64,000 nucleotides of DNA from Closterium sp. Naga37s-1 (GCA_947471745.1 CANJKZ010000777.1:1798501-1862500), one strand, 5' to 3'; numbered from the stretch's first letter, positions 43,901 through 55,164 are shown. Notes: a model not told the origin generated them from the sequence alone. Numbers and translations: made by a program.

Positions 43901-46288
43901 CTGCGAGGAGAGGCCTCCCCCAGGTGCAGCACGCTCAGGCTCAGTACTCTCAGACGTAGCACTCCCAGGCTCAGCACCCCCAGGCTCAGCACCTCCAGAC
44001 TCAGCACCCGCAGGCTCCGCACCCCCAGGCTCAGCACCCCCAGACTCAGCACCCGCAGGCTCCGCACCCCCAGACCCCGCACCCCCAGGCTCAGCACCCC
44101 CAGACTCCGCAACCCCAGGCTCCGCACGCTCAGGCTCAGCACCCCTGGCAGGACGAGAGTCGACAGCTACCTCGACAGGCTCAACCGGGTCTACCTGGGA
44201 CACACCTGAGGGAGCGGCACCCTGAGGGGGGAGGGGGTCTACCACAGCAGCACCTGGCGCGAGGAAGAGAGGCGGGGGGGGGAGCGGGGCAGTGCGGTAG
44301 GGGAAGAGGCGGTAGTAGGGCACGGACTCGTCAAAAGTGACGTCCTGAGAGGGCAGGACACGGCGCGAGGTGGCGTGGTAAAACTGCCAACCAGACGCGT
44401 CCGGGACAAAGCCAAGGAAGACACAGGGAACAGCGCGGGAGGAGAGCTTGTCCGCGAACGTATCGCGAACAAAAGCTCGGGATCCCCAGACCCGAAAACG
44501 CGACGCATCGCCAACCTCTCCCGTCCAACGCAGTGTCGGCGAAGTCTCCGGAACGGAGACACGGGGCCAGAGGTTGAGCTGATGCGCAGCGTATCGGACC
44601 GCAAACGGCCACAGAAAGTGGGGGGCAGCCGCATGGATCAAGGAGGTACGAGCGACCTCCATGACCAAACCAATGCGGCGCTCAGCAACCCCATTCTGCT
44701 GTGGAGAGGCCGGAAGCGTGAACGACTGGCGGATGCCGTGCTCCGCACAGTAGGCTGCCAAGAGGTCAGAGGAGAACTCACCACCTCTGTCAGAGTGCAG
44801 ACGCAGGACAGGAAAGTCCGAGTGGAACCGCTCACTGAGCTGGAGACGAGAAGCGCGGATCCAAGGGATCAAAACATCAGGGACCTCACCCTTGGTGCGC
44901 AAGGGGAAGACCGTGGTGTAGCGCGAGTAGTCGTCAACAACGATCAGGAAGTACCTCTCCTGACCCTGTCCACGGACGCGGGCTGGGCCCCACACGTCCA
45001 TGTGGAGCGTCTGCAAGGGAGCAGTCGTCGGGGGAAACGAGGAGGAGTGAGGAGCGGCGCGCTGCCGCCCCTCGACACAGGGAAGGCAGGGAGGAGCAGG
45101 CGAGGGTGGGAGTGGAGGGAGAACCCTGGGAAGACCAGAGACAAGGTATCGGTTGTGCATGGCACGAAGGCGCTGCACTGACGGGTGACCAAGACGGTGG
45201 TGCCAGAGGACAGTCTCGTGTGCCAGAGAGCGACACGAGCAGGGGGCAGACAGCTGACCTGACGCAGACGCAGACGCAGCTACCTGTGGGGACTCAGTGG
45301 TCAGTGTGTACAGGTCCGACCCCGGCTGCCGAGTGAAGGTAGCCAGGTGGCGGCCCGTCCGAGCGCACGTGCAGTGTGTCACACGCTCGTAGGCAGGGGT
45401 AAACTGGTGGACACCCCCGTCCTGGAGCGCACTACCCGCCACCAAGTTCGTAGAGAATGAGGGGAGGTAGAGACCTGACAGAGTGCCCGACGGGACCGCA
45501 GGACAAGGGAGAACAGTAGAGGAGGTCGCAATGACCGGACCCCCAGAGGGGTCAGCGAGGGAGACTGCAACCGGCCGAGCAAGCTGCTCAAGGGCAGTGC
45601 GGTCACGAAAGAAACAGCGGGAAGCGCCTGAGTCCAGTGTGAAGGTGTGCAGTGCCTCAGTAGACGCAGTACCAGAGGGCGCAGACTCACGAGTACCTAG
45701 AGCAGCAGCCTCACCAGCACCTGGGGCAACAGACACACGAGCACCTAGTGCAGCAGCCTCACCAGTACCTAGAGCAGCAGACTGGATACCGGGGTCAGGC
45801 GGCACACACAGGTGACAGGCACTCTCAGCACTAGTAGGAAATGCATACATGGCAGTGAGGATATCATCATAGTCAAGAGCATAGATATCTACCCTCTGCC
45901 TAAGCAGCTCCACCCAGTCGGGGAGCTCAGCCGCGTCGCCAAACTCTGTACGCCAGGCGTCGCTCAGACGGGCGAAGCAGCGGGACTCTGTGTGACCAAA
46001 CGTCCCGCAAGGCTGACCAGGCCGAGCACCAGTGCGAATGACGTACGGGCAGCGAGCAGTACCCCGTGACCCTCCACGCTGAGCGTACCACTCACGAAGC
46101 TGCTGGGGCGTGAGGGACTCACTCGGACGTCGCGGGAGCTGCATCTGGCCACCGCCAGGAGCAGCAGTAGCAGTAGTAGCAGCAGTAGTAGTAGCAGCAG
46201 CGCGGCCACCCCTACAACCCCAACCAGCATACCACTCACGAAGCTGTTGGGGCGTGAGGGACTCACGCGGACGGCGCTGGAGCTGCAT
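40913..46288 (-). pseudogene. Element G polyprotein (protease to RNase H) with one TAG codon
   Basis: The frame runs 46288 to 40913 (1792 codons). Two LTPQQLREWYA motifs come first (about 46250 and 46105), then the knuckle C-x13-C-x4-H-x4-C, protease DSGAS, pre-integrase region with CLPC, integrase D, D and E (GVAERR), a linker with two REWY motifs (about 43905 and 43780) and a long Gly-Ala-Ala/Thr repeat (43230-43690), RT with YVDD (about 41890) and RNase H. The single stop is TAG at 42440-42442 in PYSS-Q-WQ, where relatives have CAG. Upstream of 46288 a 1-nt deletion breaks the frame. There is no capsid-type Gag. Confidence 0.92.
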
Positions 46289-46379
46289 CTGGCCACGCCA
46301 GGAGCAGCAGTAGAAGTAGAAAGAGCAGTAGCAGCAGGAGCAGAAGTAACAGCAATACGGGCAGGGCAGTGCTCACCAG

Positions 46380-47429
46380 TGGCGAGAAGGGCAGGCGTAC
46401 GACGGTGGTAACGGCGAGGCCGCTACCACTGCAGGGCGAGGGCTCCGCGGCAGCTGCAGGGGCGGCTGCTCCAGGGGCCAGGGGCGGCTGCAGAGGTCCA
46501 GGGGCGGCTGCTGCAGGGGCAGCTGCTGCAGGGGCGGCTGCTGCAGGGGCGGCTGCTCCAGGGGCGGCTGCTCCAGGGGCCAGGGGCAGCTGCTCCCTTT
46601 TTTTTTTTTTTTTTTAATTAATTATTTATTTTAGGGTTTGGCAGAGCGCACTCGGCGCTGCAGAGGCGGCTCGCGGGCTGCAGGGTGGCTCGAGCAGCAG
46701 CGAGGGGGGGGGGGGGGGGGCGGCGCGCGGCTCCCCAGGGCGCCGCGACGGGGCAGCGGGGGGGGGGGGGGGGGGGGGGGCGCGCGCGGCTCCCCAGGGC
46801 GTCGCGACGGGGCAGCAGGGGGGTCGCGCGTGGCTCCCTAGGGCGTCGCGACGGGTCAGCGGGGGCCGAGCGCGGCTCCCCAGGACGTCGCGACAGGGCA
46901 GCGGGGGCCGAGCGCGGCTCCCCAGGGCGTCGCGACAGGGCAGCGGGGGCCGAGCGCGGCTCCCCAGGGCGACGCGACGGGACAGCGGGGGTCGCGCGCG
47001 GCTCCCCAGGGCAGCGCGACGGGGCAGAGGCAGCGCCCACGGGCGACACGCGGCTCGGCAGGGCAGCGCGCTGGCTGCAGGGGCGGCTCTCGGGCCTGAC
47101 GGGCCTGCAGAGGCGGCTCGGGGGGGCCTGACGGGTCTGCAGAGGCGGCTCGGGGGCCTGACGGACCTGCAGGGGCGGCTCGAGGGCCGTACTAGCTTGC
47201 AGGAGGCAGCGCGAGGGCTGCAGGACGGCACGCGGGCAGACCGAAGGGCGGGTCGCACGGGGGCGCACGAGGGCGCACGTAAGGTAGGGCGCACGAGGGC
47301 GCACGAGGGCGCACGAGGGCGCACGAGTATAGAAAGGCGCACGAGGGCGCACGTAAGGTAGGACGCACGAGGGCGCGTCTAGCGGAATAGTGGGCCCGTA
47401 GGAGAAAGCGGTCCTAGGTAGCAACCTAG
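46380..47429 (-). repeat. GC-rich leader of element G with long G runs
   Basis: It contains CTGCAGGGGCGGCTGCT-type repeats (46440-46590), a T/A tract (46598-46632), runs of 17 or more G at 46704-46720 and 46758-46780, CCCAGGGCGTCGCGACGGG-type repeats (46790-47010) and GGGCGCACGA repeats (47260-47370). A donor-like CTG|GTGAGC lies at 46379-46372 on the - strand. No gene is supported. Confidence 0.65.
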
Positions 47430-47442
47430 GCTCGTGATACCA
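47430..47442 (-). other. Element G primer binding site
   Basis: The - strand reads TGGTATCACGAGC, the initiator tRNA-Met site with one inserted C. Confidence 0.75.
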
Positions 47443-47581
47443 TGTTAGAATGTAGAACTGAACGAGAATGTGTGAAAACTAGGCAGCAGGTTGATACAAG
47501 TAGGAAACCCTAGCAATGTTGTACCCCCTAAGGCTAAACCCACTATAGCCTACACAATATGAACATGTATAATGTTTGACA
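47443..47581 (-). repeat. Element G 5' LTR (139 bp)
   Basis: It starts TGTTAGAATG and ends GTTTGACA on the + strand. Its inner 90 bp equal 40592-40681. The five bases after it are ATAAC. Confidence 0.92.
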
Positions 47582-47586
47582 ATAAC

Positions 47587-47940
47587 AAGTGTCGAACCAC
47601 CTTGCGCTGGTATGTGAGGGCAAGATAGATTTATTATAGAAAAGTAATACAAGCTTTTATAAGATTACAAGGAATATGAAAGGGTGCAACTAATAACTGT
47701 TTTACTGTTGCTGTTGCGGTTCGATACAGTGACGACTCGGGCAACTGCTCAGTATCGAGTCAGTTGTTTGTCCTTGCCGTCGCGCTGTCAAGTCAAAGGT
47801 CGCTGACCTTTGACCTTCGCGTAACCTCCAGCAGTTTGTCGACCTGCGATGGTTGACTCGCTGTTGCTTCGTTGCTATTTGCTTCGTTTACAGTTTGATG
47901 TTCCGACACATCAGAAGCGTTAAGTTACTTGTTTCCAACA
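47587..47940 (-). repeat. Element H 3' LTR, outer end missing
   Basis: It pairs with 53113-53466. It contains a 10-bp inverted repeat, GTCAAAGGTC-GCT-GACCTTTGAC, at 47792-47814. The purine tract (GAAGGGGAG on the - strand) follows at 47941-47949. Confidence 0.9.
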
Positions 47941-50900
47941 CTCCCCTTCGCTTCTGGAGTGTCGCTGCTGGTGACGTGGCTTTGTCCAGTCAGCAGCATG
48001 CAGTACTCGAATTTCTGCTTTCCGGGATTCTTGGTCAAATAGTCGGCTGCCATCTCGGACGTGGGGCAGTAAGATAGCTCAAGTCTCCCTTTCTCGATCT
48101 CGTCTTTCATGAAGAAGTATCGCAGGGCAATATGCTTTGTCCGGTTCGCGAACCCGTTCTTGTTCGCTATGCGAATTGCGGATTGGTTGTCGTAGAACAA
48201 AGTGAAGCTGGTAACTGGGCCAACTTCGCTTCTTCCAGCAGTTCGTGAAGGTACAAGCCTTCCTTGGTGGCTGAACAGAGTGCAATATATTCTGCTTCAG
48301 CTGAGGAGAGAGCAATTAGTTCCTGTTTGCTTGACTGCCACGAGATAGGCCCGATAGGTTCGAGTCGGTAGATGTAGCCGGTGCGTGAGCGCCTGTTGTC
48401 GGCGTCTACATAGCCGATTAGCTTAGGTGTCGAGGTTCCGTTTTTGTGGTAGGTCAGGCCGATTGTCGGAGTGCTGACGAGATACTAGAGTGCCCGGTCG
48501 AGTTCCGCCATGTGCTCTGCTTTAGGTTTCTTGAGGTAGGTGGCGAGCTGGCTTGCCGAATACGATAGGTCTGGTCGGCAGGTGACGGCTGCGAATAGTA
48601 GACATCCTAGTTTTCGTTGATAGTCGCGTATGCCGGCGGGCTTGAGTGGTGCGGAGATTCCTTCGTAGCTCGCGGAGGTGTAGCGGTACGGTGTGGAGAT
48701 AGCAGTTGGAGTTAATCAGAAGCGTTTGGCGATGGTGTCGGCGTATTTTGCGGCGCTGAGATAACACGCGTTCTCTTCTTCTTGTATGTTGAGCCTGAGG
48801 TATTGTGTCAAGGTGGATGGGACGGTGAGTGTCAAGTTCCGCTGCAGCTCCCCTTCGAACCAGGTTGTGACGCCATCGGACGAGCCGATGTAGAGTAGAT
48901 CGTCCACGTAGACGATCAGCAGGATGTAGTCAGTTCCTTTCATGAGCCGGTACATTCCTTGATCGTGCGGCAGTTGTCGGAACCCGATGCGGATTAGCCA
49001 CACGTGTAGATATTGCTGCCACAGTCTCAGAGCCTGTTTGATGCCATACAAGGACTTCAGTAGCTGACAGACTTGGTTGGGGTCTGCGTTGGAGCCGTGC
49101 GGTTGCTCGACGAAAATCTCAGTGTCGACGGGTGCGTAGAGAAAGGCGTTCGCGACGTCGATTTGACGGAGCTTCTTCCGCTTCATGGCAGCTATCGCGA
49201 GGAGAATCCACAGTGAGGTGTGCCGACTAACAGGTGCGAATGTTTTGGTGAAGTCTTGTCCGTGCTCTTGGTCGAAGCCACGTACGACCCAGCGTGCCTT
49301 GAATTTGTCGATGGTTGCGTCTGCCTTTGTTTTCACCCGAAAAACCCATTTGCCGGTGAGAATGGTCTTGTTCCGTGTCACCCCGATAGGTACGACCTTC
49401 CACGTGTTACGTTCTTCCAGCGCCTTTAACTCCTTGTCCATGGCCTTGCGCCATTTTTCCCTGTGTTCCCCCCCCAGAGCCTGCTGAACTGTGGCAGGCT
49501 CCTTAGGTGGTGCCGTGCCGTGGACCGCGGTGACAAGTCCGAGTATCTGGAGTCCACTCTGTGTGTAGCGGGGAAGATTTGCGTCCTCAGGATAAGCTGC
49601 TTCTTCTCCTGCTTCTGGATCAGGTATGAAATTGGGTCCTACGCGTTCTGCTTCGTCGGTGTTGACTTGCGCGGGTGCAACGTAACCGTTGTCGGCGAAA
49701 TAATAGTAGGTTTCGGCGTTGATACTGTCACGAGGATTTTCGTCGTCCATTGGAACGTCGACCGAACAGTAGGGAAGAGGTCCGGCGTCTTCCGAGGCTC
49801 CATCCACATTCTGCTCGTCCCAGTCAGCTTCATCCGCTGCCGAAGCGAAGGCTCGGTCACCGTGAAAGCCACCTGTGGGGTCTCGGTCTTCTTCGAGGTT
49901 GGCAAGGTATGTCGGAAGCGTGAGTCGCTCGTAGAAGATGACATCACGTGCTGCCACTGTTTCCTTTGTGTTGATGTCGAAAATTTTCCATGCGTTGTAC
50001 TGTTTCTCGATTCCCAGGTGTAGCCCCCACTGTGCGCGTTTGGAGAAGCGACCTGCTCGTGCAGCTGGGGGTCGGTACTGTACCATGCAGCCGAACACTC
50101 TCAACATTTTTGTGTTGCCCAATTTTCCTGTCCACAGCAGATGCGGTGATGCATTGTTCGGGAGCGATGATGACGAAAGCAAGTTGTGCAGCATGACAGC
50201 GTGGTCCATCGCCTCAGGCCACTGGTGGTTGGGTAGCTGCATGCCACGTAGCAGCTTGCGCATGGTGTTCTGGAGGGTCCTGTTCATTCTTTCTGCCACG
50301 CCTTGCTGTTGGTGAGCGTAGGGAAGGGAGATGAGCCTCTTGATGCCTCGTTCTGCCAGGTAGTCCTTGAAACTCTGGCACTGCAATTCTCCTCCCCCGT
50401 CTGACTGGAAGCTTTTCAGCTTCAATCCTGATTCTCGTTCTGCTACTGGAAGCCAGGCAACAAAAGCTTCGAAGGCCATGTCGCGACTCGGAAGGTTGAG
50501 GTGCCATACGTATCGTGTGGCGGCGTCGATGAAAGTAATAGCGTAGTTGTATGCTCCTTGACCGGGTTCGCGGTTGTACAGTATATCGCTGTACACCTTC
50601 TCCAGAGGTGTATATGCCGGCGCACTTGGGTTGTGGTGAGAGACAAACGGCTGATGCGGTAAGTCGGCTTCAGGGCAGGTGAAGCATGTTCCTCGAACTC
50701 GTTGAAGTTCTCTTCCATCGGGTAGAAGTAGCGAGTCTTTATCAAGTTCTCCTGCTCTTATCGTGTTATTTAACGTCGTGTTGCTCGGGTGTCCCATTCT
50801 TGCGTGCCAGATGTCTTCGCCAGCGCGATGTCCGGGTGAGCGCCTGTACAAGTCGGAGTTGGAGTAAAAGCCAGCGGTGAAGTTGGCGCTTCTGTGGACT

Positions 50901-53035
50901 TCTCGTGGAGTAGGAGTCAACTACTGCGCAGGAGTCGGTGGAGTATCGTCGATTGGAGCTGGTGCCATTGAAGGACCCGCGATTGGTGTTGTCTCTGCTG
51001 CTGCCGATGTTGTCGCTGCTTGTTGGATTGTCACTAATGCTCCTGTTCATTCTGCCTCCGGTATGGTGTTCGAGTACCACAAGCCACCGGGGCTGAAGTC
51101 GGGGTTGAGATCCGGCGGATGTGTCCAGGGTGCGAAGATGACGATTCCGTCGGTGTCGGCGGTGCCTTGATCTGGGACGAAGTCGAGAACGAAGACGTTG
51201 TTCTTCAGCACTGCCTTGCTGTTGTAGAGACCTCCTTTCCCATGGTACAGCTTAAACTCCTGTGTGGTGTTGTTTGCTTCGAGGTGGATGCCGTTCGCCA
51301 TCAACAGGCTGGCACTAAGTAAGTTGTAGCTAAGTAAGTAAGTAGTTTGACATTTGTAGTATGACATTGGTTTCTCTTGACTGAAGTTGAACGGTGCCTT
51401 GTCGTCGTGTGCACAGGTTCTGATTGTTGGCGACGGTGATGACTACTTCGCGTTGAAGTTGGTGTTCCCGTTGGACGAAGCGACCCGAGGAGCACATGTG
51501 TTGTCCGCAACAACTGTCCAAGAACCAGGTGTCTTTCCCGGACGGTTCGCTCTGGGCGATGGCTACGTATGTCGGGTTCGGCTCCAGTGACTCGCGGCGA
51601 GGGGTGCTTTCATCGAGTTGTTCTTCCGGTGAGTAGTACGGTGGTGATTCAGTGATGCAGGAGTCTGACAATCTCGCCATGCAGCTCACGATGTTTCTTG
51701 TCCCTTGTGCAGGTTGCGTTGTCGACGTTGTTGAAGTTTGAACTTGAGGATTGGGATGCGCTTGTGTTGAGGCGACTTGGCTGCTTGAAGGCCGAAGTTG
51801 TCGTTGCGGTGGTGTTGACTGCTGTCGACTTGGGCAGTGTGTGCGAGGGTGTCCAGACGTCTTGCAGAGATGACAGAACGGCGGTACGTGCTGTTGCTGT
51901 TGTTGTTTATTCTGTCGGTTGGAGTTGTTGAAGCGCCGTTGGGTGTGGAATGCAAATTCGGGTACAGACGTTTTCTTCTTGTGCCGATCCTTGTGCAGGT
52001 CCATGTCTTGTTGTTCGGCGCAGAGTGCCGCTTCGGAGATCTTCCCGTAAGCTCGGAGTATGGCTCGAGTGGAGCGCCAATGAGGACCAAGGCCGGAGAT
52101 GACGACTGTGACGAAGGCTTCTTCAGATATCGAAGGAGTTTGTCGCGCAATTCGCGACAACGGCTGATATACGCCATCCCTTTTTCGCCGGGTTTCATTT
52201 CCACTGTTGTTAGCTGTGCCATTAGCCGGCTCTGATTGACGCTGTTTGTTGCTTGGTACAGGTTCTTCAAGTGGTTGTACGCGAGCTCGGCGGAGTTGCC
52301 GTATCCCCGGTAAGACCGGATGTTCTGCTGCTTGTTTGGAGTTATGTTCCTCAGCAGGATCGTGTACGCCATCATCGACTGATATGTGTATTGTTGTTTG
52401 TCGTACTGTGTCCCGTGTGTTGGGTATGGCAGGGATCCGTCGAAGAACCCAAGGATCTCCGCGCCTTCCATCATCAGCTCAAACTCGAATGACCAGGTAT
52501 AAAAATCTTTACCGTCGAAAGGCGTCGATGTCTGTAGTTTCAAGACGTGCGCGAACTGCGATTGAACTTGAAGTGCATCCAGTGTCTTCTCTTGTCCAAG
52601 TCGAGGCTGTTGTTGCGGCATGAAGCTGATTGAGCCACGTTGAGGCTCATACGGAGCAAAGGTGGGTTGCTGTTGGTTTCCGCGCGCATAGGGTGAGCCA
52701 TCGAGACTCATGGGTGTAACGTCGTTGTTGTTGTTGTTGCTGATGTTTGACTACGCAAGTGCCGCTTGCTGATGCTGTTCGTAGAAGGACATGAAGGAGA
52801 AAAACTTCTCCATCATGCTTGGGTCGAAGCCTGTCGTTTGGTTTGCGGGAGTCTCAGTAGACTCAGCTGCTGGTGTTATTGGTGTACCTCCCTCTGTCTG
52901 CAGGCCGGAGGCTGGAGGTGGAGTAGGAGTAGTGCTAGGCGCGCCGTTGGAGGAGCTTCTCTCCTTCTGCATTGCCATGCTTTTTGATGTTGTAGAGGAT
53001 TTGAATGCAGTTGAATTTGCCTTGACTGCTCTCAT
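47925..53035 (-). pseudogene. Element H Gag-Pol, degraded
   Basis: Gag starts MRAVKANSTAF at 53035. TAG at 52751-52753 (a likely CAG) interrupts it, and it continues MSLDGSPYARG. A frameshift near 52130 leads to a canonical knuckle (CHLCKTSGHPRTHC, about 51870). The protease motif is DSCCGQHM, with Cys where the catalytic D-S-G has Gly. The frame shifts back near 51340. From 50920 the frame is open through pre-integrase (HARMGHPS), integrase D, D and E (GVAERM), RT (YVDDLL, about 48900) to TGA at 48716. Then come RNase H remnants (SSAEAEYIA, YDNQSAIR) in two frames. It is not functional. Confidence 0.88.
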
Positions 53036-53039
53036 ACCA
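53028..53039 (-). other. Element H primer binding site
   Basis: The - strand reads TGGTATGAGAGC next to the LTR, 11 of 12 bases like the initiator tRNA-Met site. Confidence 0.85.
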
Positions 53040-53466
53040 TGTTGGGCTGAGAAAGGCCCTTAGGATCTTTCAAGGCTAAACTCTGAGTAGTAGTGTAGTG
53101 TTATAGTTGCGGAAGCGTTGAACCACATCGCGCTGGTATGTGAGGGCAAGATAAATTTATTATAGAAAAGTAATGCAAGCTTTTATAAGATTACAAGGAA
53201 TATGAAAGGGTGCAACTAATAACTGTTTTACTGTTGCTGTTGCGGTTCGATACAGTGACGACTCGGGCAACTGCTCAGTATCGAGTCAGTTGTTTGTCCT
53301 TGTTGTCGTGCTGTCAAGTCAAAGGTCGCTGACCTTTGACCTTCGCATAACCTCCAGCAGTTTGTCAACCTCCGATGGTTGACTCGCTGTTGCTTCGTTG
53401 CTATTTGCTTCGTTTACAGTTCGATGTTCCGACACATCAGAAGCGTTAAGTTACTTGTTTCCAACA
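53040..53466 (-). repeat. Element H 5' LTR (427 bp)
   Basis: Complete, TGTT...AACA. The 10-bp inverted repeat with GCT loop is at 53318-53340. Confidence 0.92.
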
Positions 53467-53569
53467 GAAAACGCAATCTACTACTGTAGGCCCCACTCCA
53501 CAGCATGCTGACTTAAGATTTTACTAACATTTCCTGGCTATGAAAGAATGCACTAAAACATTGTGACTG

Positions 53570-53756
53570 TTACAAGAGAGCGAGGCGTGAACGACGATCC
53601 GTATGTACACATTCGTGCTCGTATGCTATTTGTATATCAGAGGGCCACCATTTTTGGTAGGCCACCTTGACACAGAAACGCGGCAGCAGTGCCAGCACCA
53701 CCATCAGCAGCACGTCCAACCAGAAGGTTGACGTGGCGATGGCGTATCGGAACGAC
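53570..53756 (-). CDS. P4-ATPase flippase, exon 6 (C-terminus)
   Basis: The acceptor CCCAG lies at 53757-53758 and the stop TAA at 53570-53572. It codes the last membrane segment (TFWLDVLLMVVLALLPRF) and a tail AYQKWWPSDIQIAYEHE that matches the ALA1 type (YQ..YP.D.QIA.E). Phase fits exon 5 (TAT GG|G TCG). A decayed copy of its 5' end lies at 53831-53910. Confidence 0.85.
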
Positions 53757-53830
53757 CTGGGTGGGGGGGGAGGGAGGGGAGGGAGGAGAGGATGATATTG
53801 AGAATGAGATGGACAAGGATGGAACAGAAG

Positions 53831-53910
53831 CGAGGCAGCAGCGCCAGCACCACCATCAACAGCACATCCAACCAGAAAGTTGACATGGCAACGGCGAATC
53901 GAAATGACCT
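53831..53910 (-). repeat. Tandem copy of the 5' part of flippase exon 6
   Basis: On the - strand, acceptor CTGCAG and the frame FRFAVAMSTFWLDVLLMVVL correspond to exon 6 (FRYAIATSTFWLDVLLMVVL). After ALLPRFC it diverges and lacks the normal tail. It lies in intron 5. Confidence 0.85.
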
Positions 53911-54100
53911 GCAGGTGGAGGCAGAGAGCACGATGTTGAAATGCAACGGACGAGGGTACTTTACAGACAGAAGTACCGAATCAGAGTTGACGGGAAATCT
54001 AGCAGCATGGAAATGTTGCACACAACATAGTGAGGCAGAGAGGTGGAGAGTAAGAGAGGCAGAGGTGCAAGGAGAGAATCTCATAGCACAGGGCACTCAC

Positions 54101-54559
54101 CCATATTCAGGCAGCAGAGGGATGTAGTCAATAACCACTATCGAGACCACTGTAACGAGTATAGCGATCGCAATCGCAGCCGCGTGGAGCCACGTCCACC
54201 GTCGGATGTCCATCGCAAGATGCACTGTCACCACCAGCACCAGCGCCACCAACCACGTCTGCCCCAACGCCCACATGTCGCCATCCAGCCCACTCACTGT
54301 TGCCACGCCCACCAGAAACAGCACCAGGCTCTGCCACGTGGCATCCAGCATGGCAGCCAGAAACACGGGCAGGTTGTAAGTTTCCTCGCGCTGCCCGGCG
54401 CCGTAGAGCTGCGGCCAGGCGAGCAGGCGGGCGGGCAGGAGGGTTTGGTCGATGGAGGCGACGACGACGGTGGGGAGGGTGGTGTAGGTGAGCGAGAAGA
54501 ACATGAGGCTCAGCTGGCCAATGGCTGGGGTGGTGGAGAATGCTGTTTGGGAGAGGTAC
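54101..54559 (-). CDS. P4-ATPase flippase, exon 5 (C-terminal membrane domain)
   Basis: From acceptor CAACAG (54560-54561) to donor ATATGG|GTGAGT. It codes [16 protein letters not shown], then [29 protein letters not shown] and [12 protein letters not shown], which are signatures of the P4-ATPase transmembrane half. Phase: one base completes a Trp codon from exon 4 and two bases remain for exon 6. Its first 75 bp are duplicated at 54633-54715. Confidence 0.9.
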
Positions 54560-54632
54560 CTGTTGTGAGAGAGGGGTTGGAGGAGGAGGAAAGGGAGAAA
54601 GGAAGAGAATTCTGAGATGGCCAATGACATGG

Positions 54633-54715
54633 GGTGGTGTAGGTGAACGAGAAGAACATGAGAAGGCTCAGCTGGCCGATGGCTGGAGTGGTGGAGCAGG
54701 GAGAGTACCTGTTTC
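54633..54715 (-). repeat. Tandem copy of the start of flippase exon 5
   Basis: The - strand has acceptor AG|GTACTC and a frame containing [20 protein letters not shown], open and close to exon 5, then diverging. Confidence 0.85.
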
Positions 54716-54883
54716 ACCAAGGGATTGGAGGAAGAAAGAAAGAAAGGAACATAGTTCTGAATTGGTAGATAAATCACATGAGCAGGAGCACGAAAACAGA
54801 GTTTTTTTTGTAAACGAATGCCATGCGGATGTAGTTCCTCCAACCAATGCCCACGAACCACTTTTGGGCATTTTGAGACCCAC

Positions 54884-55103
54884 CAGAAGAGCAGGAGCAC
54901 GAAGACGGTGTTCTTGTAGAGGTTGTAGACGATCATGTAGGCCATGCGGTGGTAGTTCCAGTGCCCGTGCACCAGCAGCAGGCGAGCGAGGAAGCGGAAC
55001 TGCGAGATGGCAAAGTCGCTCGCCATCACCGCTTGTCTCCCCTCGTGGCCTCGTATGCCCACCCCTATGGCGGCAGTCTGAATCATCGGCACGTCGTTGG
55101 CGC
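54884..55103 (-). CDS. P4-ATPase flippase, exon 4 (hinge, GDGAND)
   Basis: From acceptor CTCAG to donor TTCTG|GTGGGT. It begins within the GDGANDV motif, which binds Mg2+ in the P domain, and continues [33 protein letters not shown] and [10 protein letters not shown]. Two bases complete the Gly codon left by exon 3. Copies of parts of this exon lie at 55185-55260, 55340-55425 and 54778-54870. Confidence 0.92.
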
Positions 55104-55164
55104 CTGAGGGGAGGAGTGGGAGAGTGGGAATAAGAATAAAAGAGGGAGTGAGCAAAGGCAATGA

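Larger units (their letters stand above)
40592..47581 (-). mobile_element. Element G: Ty1/copia retrotransposon, 3' LTR end lost
   Basis: The 5' LTR (47443-47581, 139 bp) is complete. The 3' LTR keeps only its inner 90 bp (40592-40681), identical to 47492-47581; 49 bp at the outer end are gone. Between them are a primer site, leader, Pol frame with one TAG, 3' UTR and purine tract on the - strand. No target duplication can be read because the left end is lost. It is inserted in, or joined to, the LTR of element H. Confidence 0.9.
47582..53466 (-). mobile_element. Element H: old Ty1/copia retrotransposon next to the flippase gene
   Basis: The 5' LTR is 53040-53466 (427 bp, TGTTGGGC...TCCAACA). 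The 3' LTR is 47587-47940, lacking about 70 bp at its outer end where element G abuts. The shared part differs at about 13 of 354 positions. The primer site, Gag, protease, integrase, RT and RNase H can all be recognised on the - strand, with several breaks. It ends about 100 bp beyond the flippase stop codon, so it may lie in that gene's 3' UTR. Confidence 0.92.

Noticed and set aside
46704..46780. Long G runs as G-quadruplex regulators
   Set aside because: Possible by sequence, but such runs are also typical of assembly or slippage error in this leader, and nothing else supports a function.
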